A DNA stretch of 64,000 nucleotides from contig CAZOOV010000002.1 in assembly GCA_964581515.1 (NCBI GenBank), positions 138,887 through 202,886 on the forward strand, read 5' to 3'. Below the pieces are notes generated by a model, which did not search any database, had not been told where the DNA came from, and saw only the letters and a list, made by a program, of their open reading frames with translations. Shown here one piece after another: positions 32,501 through 41,094 of the stretch. The translations under genes were made by a program, and so were the position numbers. Position 1 is the stretch's first letter, and the number at the start of each line of letters is the position of its first letter. The DNA comes from JACJVV01 sp964581515 (GTDB taxonomy: Archaea > Nanobdellota > Nanobdellia > Woesearchaeales > JACJVV01).

Positions 32501-35157
32501 ATAATATCTGAGATCTCATTTCCTGCAGAATCATTTACTGTTATATTAAGTGTATACACTCCAACTGTCAAGACAGTATCATTCTCTAGATTACCAGAAC
32601 AACTTATTTGGAAGTCAGTATTATTAACAGAAAAACATGCAAGATTATTGTCAGTAGCATTGATGTCATAAGCTATAGCAGTTGCATATTCCACTGATTG
32701 ATTAACTATTGCTGTAAATACAGGATTTACTGTATCTACTGTAACATTTCTTAGTCCTGAATCATCTTGATTTGATTTTAAGTCTTTAGAAAATATCTGG
32801 TATGTGTATGTTCCATCTGAAAGAGTTGTTGTTGCATTCTTGCTTTGATTTATGTAGAATATCCAAGCGTTTGTATCGTATTTATTCAGATTTGAAACAT
32901 ATTGTTGGTAAATTTGGTCTTGTGTAAAAGCAGTATTCCAAATCCTGAGCTCGTCGATGTTTCCAGTAAAATATTCAGATCCAAGATCGACATCTCTGCC
33001 TAGATTCAATGCATTTGCTGAATTTACATTATGACTTGAAACAGCAGTTGCTTTCAGTTCACCATTTACATAAAGATAAGCATTACCACCATAACGTGTC
33101 AGGAAAACATGAGTCCATTGATTCAAGTTTGAGTTCATATTATAGTTTGAATCAAGTGTAACATCTGAACCATCTCCAATATATGCTAAAATTTCACTAT
33201 TAGCAGCCAACTGAATCTCATAATTCCCGCTTCCGCCAGCCCTTTTACCTATGATCTGTTCTTCAGCAGATACAGAAGAAGGAATCCTGAACCAAAGAGC
33301 AACTGAAAAGTCTCCTGTGCCAAAATTAAGAGAAGAATCTGTGCCTGCATTGATAAAATCACCAGCACCATCAAATGAAAATGAACCTTCATATTTTCCA
33401 GAACTATTCCAAACAGCATCTGTTACAGCACCATCATTTGTGTTAGTACTAACATCTACAATAGTAGTGTCGTCTTCTCCTAAAGAAGAAAGATTATCAA
33501 AATTATACATCAATACAAGAGAATCATTAAACATTGTATAATTTGTTCCATTCCAATTATAGTTTAATTCATTTAATGTTACTTCTGTAATTGTTGAATT
33601 TATTTCTATTGAAGTTAAAGATGTGAAATAATTATCATCAAAAGTAGGAGAGACAAAAGTTGTAACAGGATCAGTCACATCAAGACCCATAGTCCTATTG
33701 ACACCCCAATCAGAATCATCCTCTGCATCATATACTAAACAATTCCAAGTATAATTACCTTCAGCAAGTTCTAATGTCCAACTACTTGAATTTGAAGTAC
33801 CTGTTATCGCAGTAGATTGATTGAATGCGAAATTTGCATTTGATGAATCTGTTATGTATAAACTGATATTTTGCAGACCATCAGCATCAACAGCAGAACA
33901 ATTGAAAGTTATATTTTCAATAGCAGAGCCGAATTCATAATTATCAGATGGTGAGATAGGAGTTGCGGTAAGCAGAGGCCTATATATTCCAAGCTGATGG
34001 AGTTTTGAGTCGGAACTACCAAAATAAAGGAAACCTTTTGCAACAACAGGAGTTCCACCAATAGATCCCCCAGCTGTATATGTTCCAATTAATTGACTAA
34101 CATTTGTAGCATTCAACTGGTACATTATACTACCAGCAGGAATATAAACGTAATCAGGAGTAATGACTGGTTGTGAACTAGCTGAAGCACCAAGAGTATA
34201 ATTAGCAATCACTATGGATATGTTTGAAGCATCAGCTTGATAAAATGTAGAACGATTATTAAAATAAACATAGCCATTGCCTAATGTAGGTCCACTCCAC
34301 CAAAATGAATTGCCTTGTGAGATATTAGCTATCTGATGGGTAACATTTGAACTGTTGAATTGCATGGTGTACATTTGATCGTCAATCATACACCCTTTGT
34401 ATACATAATCAGCATCAACTGCAAAAGTAAGCTCATCATTATTCGCAAGACAAGTGACTGATTTATAAGAAGTTAAATCTGAAGCATTTAACTGAACTAA
34501 ACCCATCGTATGTCCTAAATAAGCATAATCTCCTACAACAGCGATAGATTCATAAGGTCTACTGTAGATATAATAATCCTCCAAATCCGTATTTATATCA
34601 GAAGCATTATATTTCTTGACATAAGGATTATAATTCCCTGCACCTGCATAGACAAAATCTCCAAAGACAGTAGGAGGGTTACTCCATCCTGCAGAATCTG
34701 CTATATAATCTGAACCTAATGATTGGTCTAAATCAGAAGCATCTATTTGCCTAAGATAGTTATCAGATTTATATAATAAAGTACCATCATAATATGTAAA
34801 AGAACGTGAGACATCATAGTTAGATGTACTCTCTTGCAATACTTCGCTGATGTTAAGTGCATTCAACTCGTATGCTTTTGAGGAATAATAACTATCAGCA
34901 ACTATGAACAACGAATTACCAACAATTATTGGTGAATTATCAACTTCTCTAGGCATTGTTATTGTGGTAACTGTTGTATTCGAGATATTTAAAGGACCAT
35001 TTGCAGTAGTGAACCTGTGATACCCACTATTTGCTCCATAACTCCACCATTCATCAGAGGGAGACTGCTCAATATAAGATTCTGCAGATACGAATATAAG
35101 TGATAAAGCTAGCAGTGTAACTAGAAGTAAAGCTTGCCACCCTCTTTTACAATACAT
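29506..35157 (-). CDS. Giant secreted surface protein with propeller, LamG and Ig-like repeats
   Basis: This 1,883-residue protein has a signal peptide (WQALLLVTLLALSLIFVSAE). Next comes a PQQ/beta-propeller-like region to about residue 390, with repeats such as VYIPAGSIMYQLNATNVSQL and FLYFGSSDSKLHQL. A LamG/concanavalin-like domain follows near 550-770 (FSFDGAGDFINAG through FTGNIDELRIW). Then come several Ig-like repeats with TVNDSAGN or WANDSADN ends and paired Cys, such as DSCWYSNDT and LSNCANIT. Near the end is a six-Cys motif, CGDNICTQVYFENCITC, continuing PNDCGKC. The tail repeats SKPIFIEFPGFNSKPVF. Very many N-x-S/T sites suggest heavy N-glycosylation. It is probably an adhesin or cell-surface layer protein that contacts a host cell. 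Confidence 0.85.
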   Translation of the reverse strand: MYCKRGWQALLLVTLLALSLIFVSAESYIEQSPSDEWWSYGANSGYHRFTTANGPLNISNTTVTTITMPREVDNSPIIVGNSLFIVADSYYSSKAYELNALNISEVLQESTSNYDVSRSFTYYDGTLLYKSDNYLRQIDASDLDQSLGSDYIADSAGWSNPPTVFGDFVYAGAGNYNPYVKKYNASDINTDLEDYYIYSRPYESIAVVGDYAYLGHTMGLVQLNASDLTSYKSVTCLANNDELTFAVDADYVYKGCMIDDQMYTMQFNSSNVTHQIANISQGNSFWWSGPTLGNGYVYFNNRSTFYQADASNISIVIANYTLGASASSQPVITPDYVYIPAGSIMYQLNATNVSQLIGTYTAGGSIGGTPVVAKGFLYFGSSDSKLHQLGIYRPLLTATPISPSDNYEFGSAIENITFNCSAVDADGLQNISLYITDSSNANFAFNQSTAITGTSNSSSWTLELAEGNYTWNCLVYDAEDDSDWGVNRTMGLDVTDPVTTFVSPTFDDNYFTSLTSIEINSTITEVTLNELNYNWNGTNYTMFNDSLVLMYNFDNLSSLGEDDTTIVDVSTNTNDGAVTDAVWNSSGKYEGSFSFDGAGDFINAGTDSSLNFGTGDFSVALWFRIPSSVSAEEQIIGKRAGGSGNYEIQLAANSEILAYIGDGSDVTLDSNYNMNSNLNQWTHVFLTRYGGNAYLYVNGELKATAVSSHNVNSANALNLGRDVDLGSEYFTGNIDELRIWNTAFTQDQIYQQYVSNLNKYDTNAWIFYINQSKNATTTLSDGTYTYQIFSKDLKSNQDDSGLRNVTVDTVNPVFTAIVNQSVEYATAIAYDINATDNNLACFSVNNTDFQISCSGNLENDTVLTVGVYTLNITVNDSAGNEISDIMWVNVSDTILPVFTVMVNQTNNDLNDFAYDIDATDAANISCFSVNDTTYFQINCSGYLENSTVVPAGVYLLNVTVNDTHGNENYNVMWVNMTLTSNITLTMITPAISIMNLSQNSWNPITVNVSCTRNDCGDINVSLDAYYGNHSDVDIAFYCYSSTCSYSDDLRDYLNDSGFQVTAKRYNSWTESEINDSAYDIVMCGGYYYSCFQFTENAYPAAQDAWENESLGLVAISDYFYASGYTGVTNGRGDTDSYDDNIIDIQSHEIMTGFSGTASTDGDGLGRMTASNMRTPYTKLFSPQDYGSSYISGFAIDAGDAISDYTSGTNPGRAVFLGFDTADNHDFDLADATIIKQSTCWAATGTYDCVPLTTLVTDTSTTPFYINSTNPNDISLNQGESILVTFWVNATGSINSTYEFLMYANKTSDMTVNDITSSWNATIISGTDTTDPTITISSPVNNTNTSDTGLDIMYIASDGSLIDSCWYSDNQAANVTLSSCANITSRSWSEGVHTVIIYANDTIGNVGSSTVTFTIDTISPTISIVSPISNTNTTDASLDVTYTASDTNLDSCWYSNDTMNFNTTLSNCANITAVTWTEGQHNVTVWANDSADNKDSATTFFTVDLTAPSVSLNNPDDGYVNDSIGTANVLFNCSATDNYALANISLYITNSSNSSFSLYNTVGLSGINDSSSWTLSLSNGDYTWNCLAYDLVGYSNWSTNRTMLINTTSDIDDDGLPDTTDPLLHNESNVTVDGIDDLNITVGGNSTNGTFSDEQEIIFYDDEEPMINFTHNFTEANLDLSNITIQKADTYIIINLSGQLQGNKTVYIADNSFISLCVKDADVSSIDGVSSGCDGDNETDFTDCLGNNTGITLDGITCTDQGSTIKVDNLQFSAVKGTQAASVTTTPPTSDGAIMHGGRARNYCGDNICTQVYFENCITCPNDCGKCEYSITTVEDMEELDIIGYNLPPLFLEFGLNSKPIFIEFPGFNSKPVFTEFSGFLKED

Positions 35158-35242
35158 TATACACAGATTCTACTAATGATTATATATAAAATTAACTGTT
35201 TTTTAGGTTCAAATAGGTTCAATAATTCATAAATAGAAAAAG

Positions 35243-36772
35243 TTAGTATTCTGAGTCATTCAATGAATAAAATACCAACGCTTGATCTCGAAAAGTGCCA
35301 AAACTGTTTGAGAAATCTGCAAAACTATCAAAGAATTCTTGCTTGCTGTTATAAGCCATAAGAATTTGATTGTAATTGAGACCTTTGCCTTTTTCTATAT
35401 CATAAAGATAATTTCTTTTGAGCTTTTCCTTATCATGGATCCTTGTAATATTGTATTTATTCGGGTTTTCGAAGATATCGCTCTCTTCATAAAGGAAAAA
35501 AGGGCTTGGAAGCACACAATTGATATGTTTCCTGTTGTTTTTTAAAAAGACACATGTATCCTCCAACTCTTTTTCTGTCTCACCAGGAAAACCGATGATG
35601 ATAAGACAGTAATTACTTATTTTTGCTTCTGATGAAGCCTTAAGATTTGTAGCCATCTGTTCCACTTTCACCCCTTTATTCATCTTGTCAAGTATTCCCT
35701 GATTTCCTGACTCAATCCCCCAGAAGATCAGCCTGCATCCAGCATCATGCATCTTTTTCATGAGAGTTTGGTCGAAGCCAGCCATGGGCTTAAGCGTACA
35801 ATGCCAAAAGACCTGGATGCCTGATTGAGTTATAAGATCACAGAACTTATCCATGAATTCAGGCAAGATCATCTCATCAACGATGTTAAAATATCTTATT
35901 CCCAGACTGTTATAAGCCTTTATCTCCTCGAAAAACTGTTGCGAGGATTTTGTCTTATACTTGTGGAATGTCTTGTAATGTATGCAATAAGTGCATTTTT
36001 TCCAGGCGCAGCTTCTTGATGAATAAACAGGCAGGACAACTTCCGGATTATAGTATTCCTTAAGGTTGTATCCTTTAAAGACTGGTGTCGGCATATCTTC
36101 AATAGAATCTATCTCTTCTCTCTCTGTTGCCGTGATGTTGCCATCCTTTTCATATACTAGGCTTGGGACTGTGTTTAAATTGCCAGGATTGTTCAAGTTC
36201 TTGAGTAAAGCGTCAAAGGCAAGCTCTGCTTCACCATAGATCAGGAAATCCATGAACTTACTATCAAACTTGTCTTTTGCTCTCGTCGCAAAGCTGCTTC
36301 CGCCGAATACTATCTTTGTTTCTGGTTTGAGCTGCCTTATCATCTCTGCAAAGAAGCATGAAGAATTCCATTGTGTAGTCAATGTTGTTGAGAAGCCGAC
36401 AATATCCGGACTTTCGTTTATTATCATGTTTGCAAATGCGATCATGCATTCAGGAGGCATCTTTCCTTCTGTGAAGAATGCACCAAGCATATCATCGTAT
36501 TCAATATGAGTCCTCATAAGGAGATCAATGAATTTTCTTGAGTTCTTATCGTATTCTTCATTGAAGACTTCTATTGAGCTGAATGAATTGATATCAACAG
36601 AATCAATCTTAATTACATCTTTGAATATATGCTTATGGAATTCAAGATTAAGATCCATGATCTTGACTTCAAGGCCAGGATTGTTCTTCTCAAGATAAGA
36701 TTTAAGCTGGGCTGACGCTAATGGGATGTAAGTGGGAAATGCAAATGGAGGGAATACAAGCAAAAGCTTCAT
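35243..36772 (-). CDS. B12-binding-type radical SAM protein
   Basis: The 509-residue protein opens MKLLLVFPPFAFPTYIPLAS, a cobalamin-binding-like Rossmann domain (to about residue 180, with IVGFSTTLTTQW and IVFGGSSFA strands). A radical SAM barrel follows whose cluster motif is SCAWKKCTYCIHYKT, a C-x4-C-x2-C spacing near residue 260. VFWHCTLKPMAGFD, LIFWGIESGNQGILD and CLIIIGFPGETEKEL are later barrel motifs. Such enzymes methylate or modify lipids, peptides or tRNA; the substrate here is unknown. The ATG at 36772 starts exactly at the Rossmann strand; upstream in-frame starts to 36817 would run into the divergent promoter. Confidence 0.85.
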   Translation of the reverse strand: MKLLLVFPPFAFPTYIPLASAQLKSYLEKNNPGLEVKIMDLNLEFHKHIFKDVIKIDSVDINSFSSIEVFNEEYDKNSRKFIDLLMRTHIEYDDMLGAFFTEGKMPPECMIAFANMIINESPDIVGFSTTLTTQWNSSCFFAEMIRQLKPETKIVFGGSSFATRAKDKFDSKFMDFLIYGEAELAFDALLKNLNNPGNLNTVPSLVYEKDGNITATEREEIDSIEDMPTPVFKGYNLKEYYNPEVVLPVYSSRSCAWKKCTYCIHYKTFHKYKTKSSQQFFEEIKAYNSLGIRYFNIVDEMILPEFMDKFCDLITQSGIQVFWHCTLKPMAGFDQTLMKKMHDAGCRLIFWGIESGNQGILDKMNKGVKVEQMATNLKASSEAKISNYCLIIIGFPGETEKELEDTCVFLKNNRKHINCVLPSPFFLYEESDIFENPNKYNITRIHDKEKLKRNYLYDIEKGKGLNYNQILMAYNSKQEFFDSFADFSNSFGTFRDQALVFYSLNDSEY

Positions 36773-36850
36773 TTTGCATATATTATATTTAGCGTTTAAA
36801 TGTTTATTTGTACGCAAATATTTAATAATAAGATAAATATAAGGAGCTGT

Positions 36851-37462
36851 ATGACATATATTGTAAGATTGAGCAAGCCTGATAAGGCAGGAATCATCAA
36901 AGTAATATCATCTGAAATCAACAAAACAGATAGTGTTAAGACTGTTTATGATGCAGTTGTCTTCTTTGAGAAAAATATTTTCTCTAATATTAAAGAAGAT
37001 GAATACAAAAACATATCTGTTGATAGAATATTGCTTAAGGATATAATAAATATACATGATAATGATGGTATCAAAGACATGAAGCAGATTGAAAGCATGA
37101 GAAAAGCTATCATAAGCGGGAAGGAAGTTCTTTCTGATAACGGAATACCGAATATACAGCTTGTATTGACAAAAGAAGGAAAGCTCCTGCTGTTCAATGG
37201 TCATCATACCATGCTAGCTTACATGATGGAAGGTAAAGAATACCTTGAAGAGATACAGCATGTAATAGTATCAGATAAAGAGGAAGGATTCATCAATGAT
37301 GATGAGATTTCAGTATTCTTCGGAGAACACAGGCAGAGACTGATAAGCGAGGATTGGAGAGAATCTGTCATAAATTGGCAAGCTCCTAAAGAAAAACAGC
37401 TGTGTAAAAGGAAACAGAATAATATGGGTGAACTGTTTAAAGAGTTATCAGATAGATTTTAG
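36851..37462 (+). CDS. ParB/sulfiredoxin-fold nuclease-like protein
   Basis: The 203-residue product has a ParB-like core in the middle: GIPNIQLVLTKEGKLLLFNG, then HHTMLAYMMEG near residues 105-135, the strand and G-H-H/R motif of ParB N-terminal folds. Many such proteins bind or cut nucleic acid or use ATP. The C-terminal half is basic. The ATG at 36851 is preceded by AAGGAG four bases upstream, a strong ribosome site; ATG/in-frame codons further up, from 36800, lack one. It is divergent from the radical SAM gene. Function unknown. Confidence 0.65.
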   Translation: MTYIVRLSKPDKAGIIKVISSEINKTDSVKTVYDAVVFFEKNIFSNIKEDEYKNISVDRILLKDIINIHDNDGIKDMKQIESMRKAIISGKEVLSDNGIPNIQLVLTKEGKLLLFNGHHTMLAYMMEGKEYLEEIQHVIVSDKEEGFINDDEISVFFGEHRQRLISEDWRESVINWQAPKEKQLCKRKQNNMGELFKELSDRF

Positions 37463-37472
37463 AGGCTAAGCA

Positions 37473-39659
37473 TTAAAGGCTAAGCCTTGCAAGAAGATAT
37501 GATATTGTCGATTCTGCTCCCTGATTAAGATTTACAGAGGATTTTCCCAAGCCATCATAACAACCACCAGTGGAATCATCATATACGACCTGATTCAATG
37601 CATTGTTCCCAAGGAACCATTGGAATGCGATCTTTGCATTCTTAAGATATTTCTTATCACCTGTTATCTCATTTGCCAATATAAGAGTCTGGACCATAGA
37701 CGCAGTATCTACAGGCTGTTGATCGAAATGAGCCCTGTGACCATGCCTTATGTACCAGCCATCATGTCCGATAGGGGCAAAACTGTCTTCTGAGAATGTT
37801 ATGCTTATCAGGAAATCAAGTGCTGATAATGCAACATCAAGATATCTTTTGTCTTTTGTCGCCATATAAGCGAAAAGAAGAGATTCAGGAAGCCTGCTGT
37901 TTGAATAAGTAAGCGAAGCCTCAAACCATTTCCATTCAGAGCATGAAGTCTCTTTATATATCTTGACAAGGAAGTCTGAATAAGATTTTATCTTAGAGAC
38001 CAGCTTCCTGTTAGGTTTAGCTTTATTGTAATAATAAAGACCCATTATTGTGAAAGCGACTGCTCTTGGAGACTGCATATCATCGACTAAATCTAAAGCA
38101 GCCTTAAATATCTCTTCAGCTTTCTCTCTTAAATTTAAAGGCAATGACCTGACAGACATAAGAAAACCTAATGCCCAAAGAGCACGACCATGAGCATCAT
38201 CTGTCCAATGATCCTTGTTTATCTTCCTGTCATAATCTACAAAATTATAGAGTCTGCCATCTTCCTGCTGCACAAACTTTATGAAACCCATATAAGTCTT
38301 GATAAGCTTCAATCTTGACTCATCCTTAAACTTCTCATAATGCATGCATGCAGCAATCATGGCCCTTGCATTATCGTCGAGAGTATAACCTGAATCAGTA
38401 TCAGGAGTAGTATGTGTGACAAACTGCAGCATCCCGAACTCATCAGTCATCTTTGCAAGATGAGTCAGTTTAATCTTAGGGAAATTTGTATCATATTTCT
38501 CATGAGTATCAAGGTAAGTATTGAAGATATCCATATAAGACAATGCAACATTAGGCCAAGTCATATGCCTTGTGTATGAATATGCATTCTTTTCCATTTT
38601 CTCTTTCAATTTCTTGTTTGAAAGAACCTTAAGTATGGCCTTCTTGAATGATTCTGAATCTTCGAATTCAGTCAATATACCTCTTTCATGATTCACTATG
38701 TCGCTAGCATGCAGGAAAGGAGTGCTCACTACTGCTCTTCCAGCACCCATCGCATATACTAATGTACCGCTTGTAATCTGTTTAGGAGCCTGATTCGAGC
38801 ATATGAAGATATCAGTAGCAGTCAAGTAAGATATGATCTCACTTAGCTTTACATATTTATTATAGAATTTTACATTCTTCTCAAGACCCAGATCCTTGAC
38901 TTTCTTCTCCAGCATGTTCCTGTACTGCTCACCTTCTCTCTTCCTTATTACAGGATGTGTTTCACCTACTATGATGTAAAGAAGACTTGGATATTTCCTA
39001 ACAACATCAGGAAGAGCATCGATCACGAATTCATATCCTTTTCCAGAGCTCATCATGCCGAAAGAACTCAGCAGGATCCTGTCTTTGTAACCTAACTTTG
39101 CTTTCTCTCTCTCGCTGGTCTCAAAATCTATTGAAGGGATACCATGAGGAACAAGGCGTATGTCTGTCTTGATATCATAATCCTTCCTCAGGATGCTTAT
39201 CGCCTTCTCTGTCATAACAACGATGTGATGGGATTTCTCAGCAATAGCGCGTACAACACGCTTCAGCTTCTCATCAGGCTTAGGCAATACAGAATGGAAT
39301 GTTATGACAACTGGCTTGTTTATCACTTCAAGGAATGCAATAAGATAGCTCCCGTATTCTCCACCGAAAATTCCGAACTCATGCTGGATGCATACTAATT
39401 TTATCGAGTCCTTCTTGTTTATCTCTTTAGCTGTATTGATATATTCAGCTATATCTGTATCACTGATCTCATATATGACATCATCAGAATAATTATATAT
39501 GTTAGTGCCGTTGTTGTTCATGGCAATGATCTTTGATTTTGTCAAAGGAGCAAACTTATTGTCAAATGCTTTTGTAAGATCCTGAGTAAAAGTTGCAATC
39601 CCGCATTCTCTTGGCGGAAAGGTTGCCATGTAAAGAATTTTAGATGATTTCTCCTTCAT
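37473..39659 (-). CDS. GT4-family glycosyltransferase with C-terminal alpha/alpha-toroid domain
   Basis: This 728-residue protein has two parts. Residues 1-365 are a GT-B glycosyltransferase of family 4 type: KILYMATFPPRECGIATFTQ, the VPHGIPSIDFE and LSSFGMMSSGKGYEFVIDAL motifs, and NQAPKQITSGTLVYAMGAG near the nucleotide-sugar site. Residues about 395-728 are helix-rich with DTDSGYTLDDNARAMIAA, TDDAHGRALWALGF and FDQQPVDTASMVQ, typical of six-hairpin glycosidase folds. It likely builds or remodels mannose-containing glycans. It lies 132 bases from a GH130 gene of the same orientation, a pairing that suggests a mannoside pathway. Confidence 0.85.
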   Translation of the reverse strand: MKEKSSKILYMATFPPRECGIATFTQDLTKAFDNKFAPLTKSKIIAMNNNGTNIYNYSDDVIYEISDTDIAEYINTAKEINKKDSIKLVCIQHEFGIFGGEYGSYLIAFLEVINKPVVITFHSVLPKPDEKLKRVVRAIAEKSHHIVVMTEKAISILRKDYDIKTDIRLVPHGIPSIDFETSEREKAKLGYKDRILLSSFGMMSSGKGYEFVIDALPDVVRKYPSLLYIIVGETHPVIRKREGEQYRNMLEKKVKDLGLEKNVKFYNKYVKLSEIISYLTATDIFICSNQAPKQITSGTLVYAMGAGRAVVSTPFLHASDIVNHERGILTEFEDSESFKKAILKVLSNKKLKEKMEKNAYSYTRHMTWPNVALSYMDIFNTYLDTHEKYDTNFPKIKLTHLAKMTDEFGMLQFVTHTTPDTDSGYTLDDNARAMIAACMHYEKFKDESRLKLIKTYMGFIKFVQQEDGRLYNFVDYDRKINKDHWTDDAHGRALWALGFLMSVRSLPLNLREKAEEIFKAALDLVDDMQSPRAVAFTIMGLYYYNKAKPNRKLVSKIKSYSDFLVKIYKETSCSEWKWFEASLTYSNSRLPESLLFAYMATKDKRYLDVALSALDFLISITFSEDSFAPIGHDGWYIRHGHRAHFDQQPVDTASMVQTLILANEITGDKKYLKNAKIAFQWFLGNNALNQVVYDDSTGGCYDGLGKSSVNLNQGAESTISYLLARLSL

Positions 39660-39791
39660 ATGAATTGGAAGAGATGATTTATTTATAAATTATGCCCCTA
39701 TCATATATAAATCATAAATCAAGAGTAAAGCATACAATAAATATACAATAGATGTATAATAGATGTATAATAAAGAAGATAGTATCAAAGA

Positions 39792-41033
39792 TCAGGGTTT
39801 AAGCTTCATCCTTACTTTTCCTTCACAGTCCCTGCAGACAAGATCGCCATCACGGATCAGCCATCCTATTGCCATGAGCACAAGCTTCTTTTCATAACTA
39901 AACTCCTTCAACATATCCATGAGTTCTTCCAGATTGACTTCCTTGCCATCTATCCTTCCAAGGATCTGACCTGCGATGAATTTTATGTCATGCTTATGGT
40001 CCTTGACTGCACTTTCTGTGGTCAGTTCATTAAGAAGCTCTTCCATGCTTACTGAAGCTACAGCTATGCGTTTGTCTGCAGCGCCGTAATAGATGTACAA
40101 CCTGTCATCAAAGACTGCTGTCGCTGAAGGGAATACCACGTTGTCGACATCCCCTGATAATTCATAATCTTTATCCGGCGAGAATAATGGTTCCTTAAGA
40201 TGACCTATGACTTTCATAGGATTCTTCTTGTCAAGAAGTGCGGCGCTTGCATGGTAGACTTTTCCCTTATTGCTGTCCTGCACTGCATGATATACCATAA
40301 GATAGCCTTCATCTGTCTCGAGAAGAGCGCCACCACCACCGATATTCCTTGATTCATAACCATGTTCTGGCTCAAGAATAACGTGATCTCCGAGATTCTT
40401 GAGATATTCCTTCCAGAAATCATTTGTAAGGTCCTTGAAATCATCAAAATATATAATCTGTATATCAGGAAGAACCCTGTGTATCAATCCAATCTTACCA
40501 TTAACACGCACTGGAAGTATGAATGCATCTTTCTCCCATAGATATACATCTGGCGCAACAACATCTTTGTAGTATGACTCAAAGAAGAAATATTTCTCTT
40601 TCAGTTTTCTTGCGCCTTCCCTGAAATAATCCTCTGCTTCATCATAAGTTATCTTAGGGGAGATAGTGCCATGCTTTTCCCATACTTTCATATCCTTGCT
40701 TGTAGCATAAGACACAAGACTGCTCTTGCCATCATAAGCACTATAGAACATGTAATACTTGCCTTCAAAGAAGACAATCTTTGGATCCTCTATACCATGC
40801 TTCTCCTCATCCCTATCTGGAGACAATACAGGTTTATCTGACCTTTCAACTACATTAAGAGGACCATCAAGCTTGCAATATCCAACACTGGAATAATTAC
40901 CCTGTTTCACTGCACGATAGAACATATGGATTATATTCCCATCCTGGACTATTGCCGGATTCAGTACGCCCTGATTCTCAAATTCATTGTCAGTAGGCTC
41001 AAGAATTATGCCTTCTTTCTTTACTTTTATCAT
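39792..41033 (-). CDS. GH130-family mannoside phosphorylase-like protein
   Basis: The 413-residue protein is a five-bladed propeller of the GH130 (DUF377) type: GVLNPAIVQDGNIIHMFYRAV, GIEDPKIVFFEGKYYMFYSA, NIGGGGALLETDEGYLMVYHAV and VFPSATAVFDDRLYIYYGAADKRIAVAS. Members phosphorolyse beta-mannosidic bonds or hydrolyse them. The last 90 residues (VKDHKHDIKFIAGQILG to DLVCRDCEGKV) are an extra helical domain not usual in GH130, with a CxxC pair and a winged-helix look. It acts in the cytoplasm with the glycosyltransferase encoded next. Confidence 0.85.
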   Translation of the reverse strand: MIKVKKEGIILEPTDNEFENQGVLNPAIVQDGNIIHMFYRAVKQGNYSSVGYCKLDGPLNVVERSDKPVLSPDRDEEKHGIEDPKIVFFEGKYYMFYSAYDGKSSLVSYATSKDMKVWEKHGTISPKITYDEAEDYFREGARKLKEKYFFFESYYKDVVAPDVYLWEKDAFILPVRVNGKIGLIHRVLPDIQIIYFDDFKDLTNDFWKEYLKNLGDHVILEPEHGYESRNIGGGGALLETDEGYLMVYHAVQDSNKGKVYHASAALLDKKNPMKVIGHLKEPLFSPDKDYELSGDVDNVVFPSATAVFDDRLYIYYGAADKRIAVASVSMEELLNELTTESAVKDHKHDIKFIAGQILGRIDGKEVNLEELMDMLKEFSYEKKLVLMAIGWLIRDGDLVCRDCEGKVRMKLKP

Positions 41034-41094
41034 CTTTATAATAAATTAAGGCTGTGTTTTATAAATTTATTGCTCCCTTAGATAAATATTAGAA

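Noticed and set aside
30623..33541. Plus-strand reading frames opposite the giant surface protein
   Set aside because: They lack promoters, ribosome sites and recognisable domains and arise from the Thr/Asn-rich codon pattern of the real gene.
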